Position numbers and translations under genes: made by a program. The notes beneath the pieces were generated by a model that did not search any database, was not told where the DNA came from, and saw only the letters and a program-made list of their open reading frames with translations. Positions 63,162 to 64,000 of a stretch of DNA of 64,000 nt are shown here, piece after piece. Source of the stretch: Fistularia commersonii (Eukaryota > Chordata > Actinopteri > Syngnathiformes > Fistulariidae); the NCBI GenBank assembly GCA_037954325.1, contig JBBMNZ010000019.1, positions 8,384,501 to 8,448,500 of the forward strand. Direction: 5' to 3'. Each line of letters opens with the position of its first letter. The first letter of the stretch is position 1.

Positions 63162-64000
63162 GTAGGTTCCTCTTCACTCAACATACCCACTTCCCCCTAC
63201 TCTCCTAATATGCTAGTTTGTCCCAGCCAAGCCAGGTAAGATTGCACTTTGTTTTATTCTGCCATACGCACCCTCCCATTTTGGCAGTTAGGCCTTCAAG
63301 ACATTGGATACGCCAATATAGTTTATCCAAACATGATAATATTTAATCCTTTTGCAATATAGCCAAGCAAGTTTGGTTTCTAAGTGACTTAAGTCGTTTG
63401 CATACTGATTTCTGACACAATAATTAAGATGCCAGTTAAATTATGCAAATGGCCATTCATCCCTAGCCTGGGGTGTTTTAATGGAAAAGCTCAGCAATAA
63501 TTTTCAAATCAGTCATTTTTCATCTCTACACTTCAGCTTCAATTTCCATGTGACAGTCTAAAAATAAAGTGCACATTTTATGGTACCTGCACTATTTTTG
63601 GTCATATTCGAATGCCAGTATGCTCAAAAGCAGCCTCTTTTAGAGACCAGTCCTCATCTACATAAATGTGTCACAATTCAGGCGGGAAAGGTCAGGCACT
63701 TTGTTTAGTTCCATAAAAAAATGTCAGATGATAAATATCAACAATTTGACAGCACCACCTTTATAATAAACACTCTGGAATTTTTTTATCTTGATTACAC
63801 ACAGCACTCTATTCATAGTCAAATATGCACTAGCCCAGAGCTCAAAAGGCTGTGTAATATCTCTCTAAAACATGACTTGTTTGACTATGAATAGAGGAAA
63901 TGGCTTTAGAAAAAAAGCCCCTGGAAGCCTGAATGAAGTGTGCTCCATTATGTGCCACAATTACACAACATCACAAATTAGTTCCTTTTGACGGGGGTGC
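63162..64000 (+). other. ptprd: Start of the next ptprd intron (runs off the window)
   Basis: Begins with donor GTAGGT. No further exon is seen before the window end: nothing resembles the expected Ig2 start. The only structure noted is a perfect 17-base inverted repeat at 63807-63823 and 63880-63896. Confidence 0.8.
63807..63896. repeat. Perfect 17-bp inverted repeat, 56-base loop
   Basis: CTCTATTCATAGTCAAA at 63807-63823 is exactly complementary in reverse to TTTGACTATGAATAGAG at 63880-63896. It lies in the ptprd intron following the Ig1 exon, and a transcript could fold into a hairpin. It shares no sequence with the SINEs or MITE described here. Confidence 0.85.

Noticed and set aside
8565..63450. 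POU octamers (ATGCAAAT) as regulatory evidence
   Set aside because: They recur through the window, including in ordinary sequence (for example near 8565, 34585, 39334, 55837, 59695 and 63446), so single octamers are not evidence by themselves in this AT-rich DNA.
1..64000. CRISPR arrays, prokaryotic operons, phage or toxin-antitoxin systems, endogenous retroviral genes
   Set aside because: No regularly spaced repeats, no gene-dense coding, and no retroviral or prokaryotic protein signatures were recognised. The window is a vertebrate gene with long introns.

Overview
The window is vertebrate nuclear DNA, most likely from a teleost fish. It is AT-leaning, has no dense coding, and carries many CA/TA microsatellites, tRNA-derived SINEs and a LINE whose decayed protein and GATGGATG tail resemble those common in teleost genomes. 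There are no operons, phage, CRISPR arrays or other prokaryotic features. The species cannot be named from the sequence.

One protein-coding gene is supported, on the + strand and running off the right edge: the 5' end of a LAR-family receptor protein tyrosine phosphatase, best matched to PTPRD (ptprd; teleosts may have a and b copies, which I cannot separate here). Three coding exons are visible. The first is 35228-35413, with a short 5'UTR, the start codon and the signal peptide. The second and third, 60127-60272 and 63020-63161, are the two halves of the first immunoglobulin domain. Splice phases join cleanly (phase 1, phase 0, then phase 1 out), and the joined reading frame encodes one complete Ig1 domain. 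Ig2 onward, the fibronectin repeats, membrane segment and phosphatase domains lie beyond position 64000.

Positions 1-900 form a CpG-rich island with a strong donor-like site at 563/564. This is a plausible promoter plus non-coding first exon about 35 kb upstream of the start codon, but it is inferred, not proven. The rest is intron: about 34.7 kb (564-35227, if the first exon is right), 24.7 kb (35414-60126) and 2.7 kb (60273-63019), then 0.8 kb of the next intron.

The introns hold microsatellites (several able to form Z-DNA or cruciforms), an internally deleted LINE (45170-46735), a LINE 3' stub (about 50185-50288), SINE copies of at least two families, a MITE-like element (17517-17796), and several unique-looking blocks that read like conserved non-coding elements. 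No novel biological system is evident. The items most worth a second look are the CpG-island exon with a possible splice-spanning uORF, the candidate conserved blocks, the long purine-pyrimidine alternating tracts, and a perfect 17-bp inverted repeat at 63807-63896.
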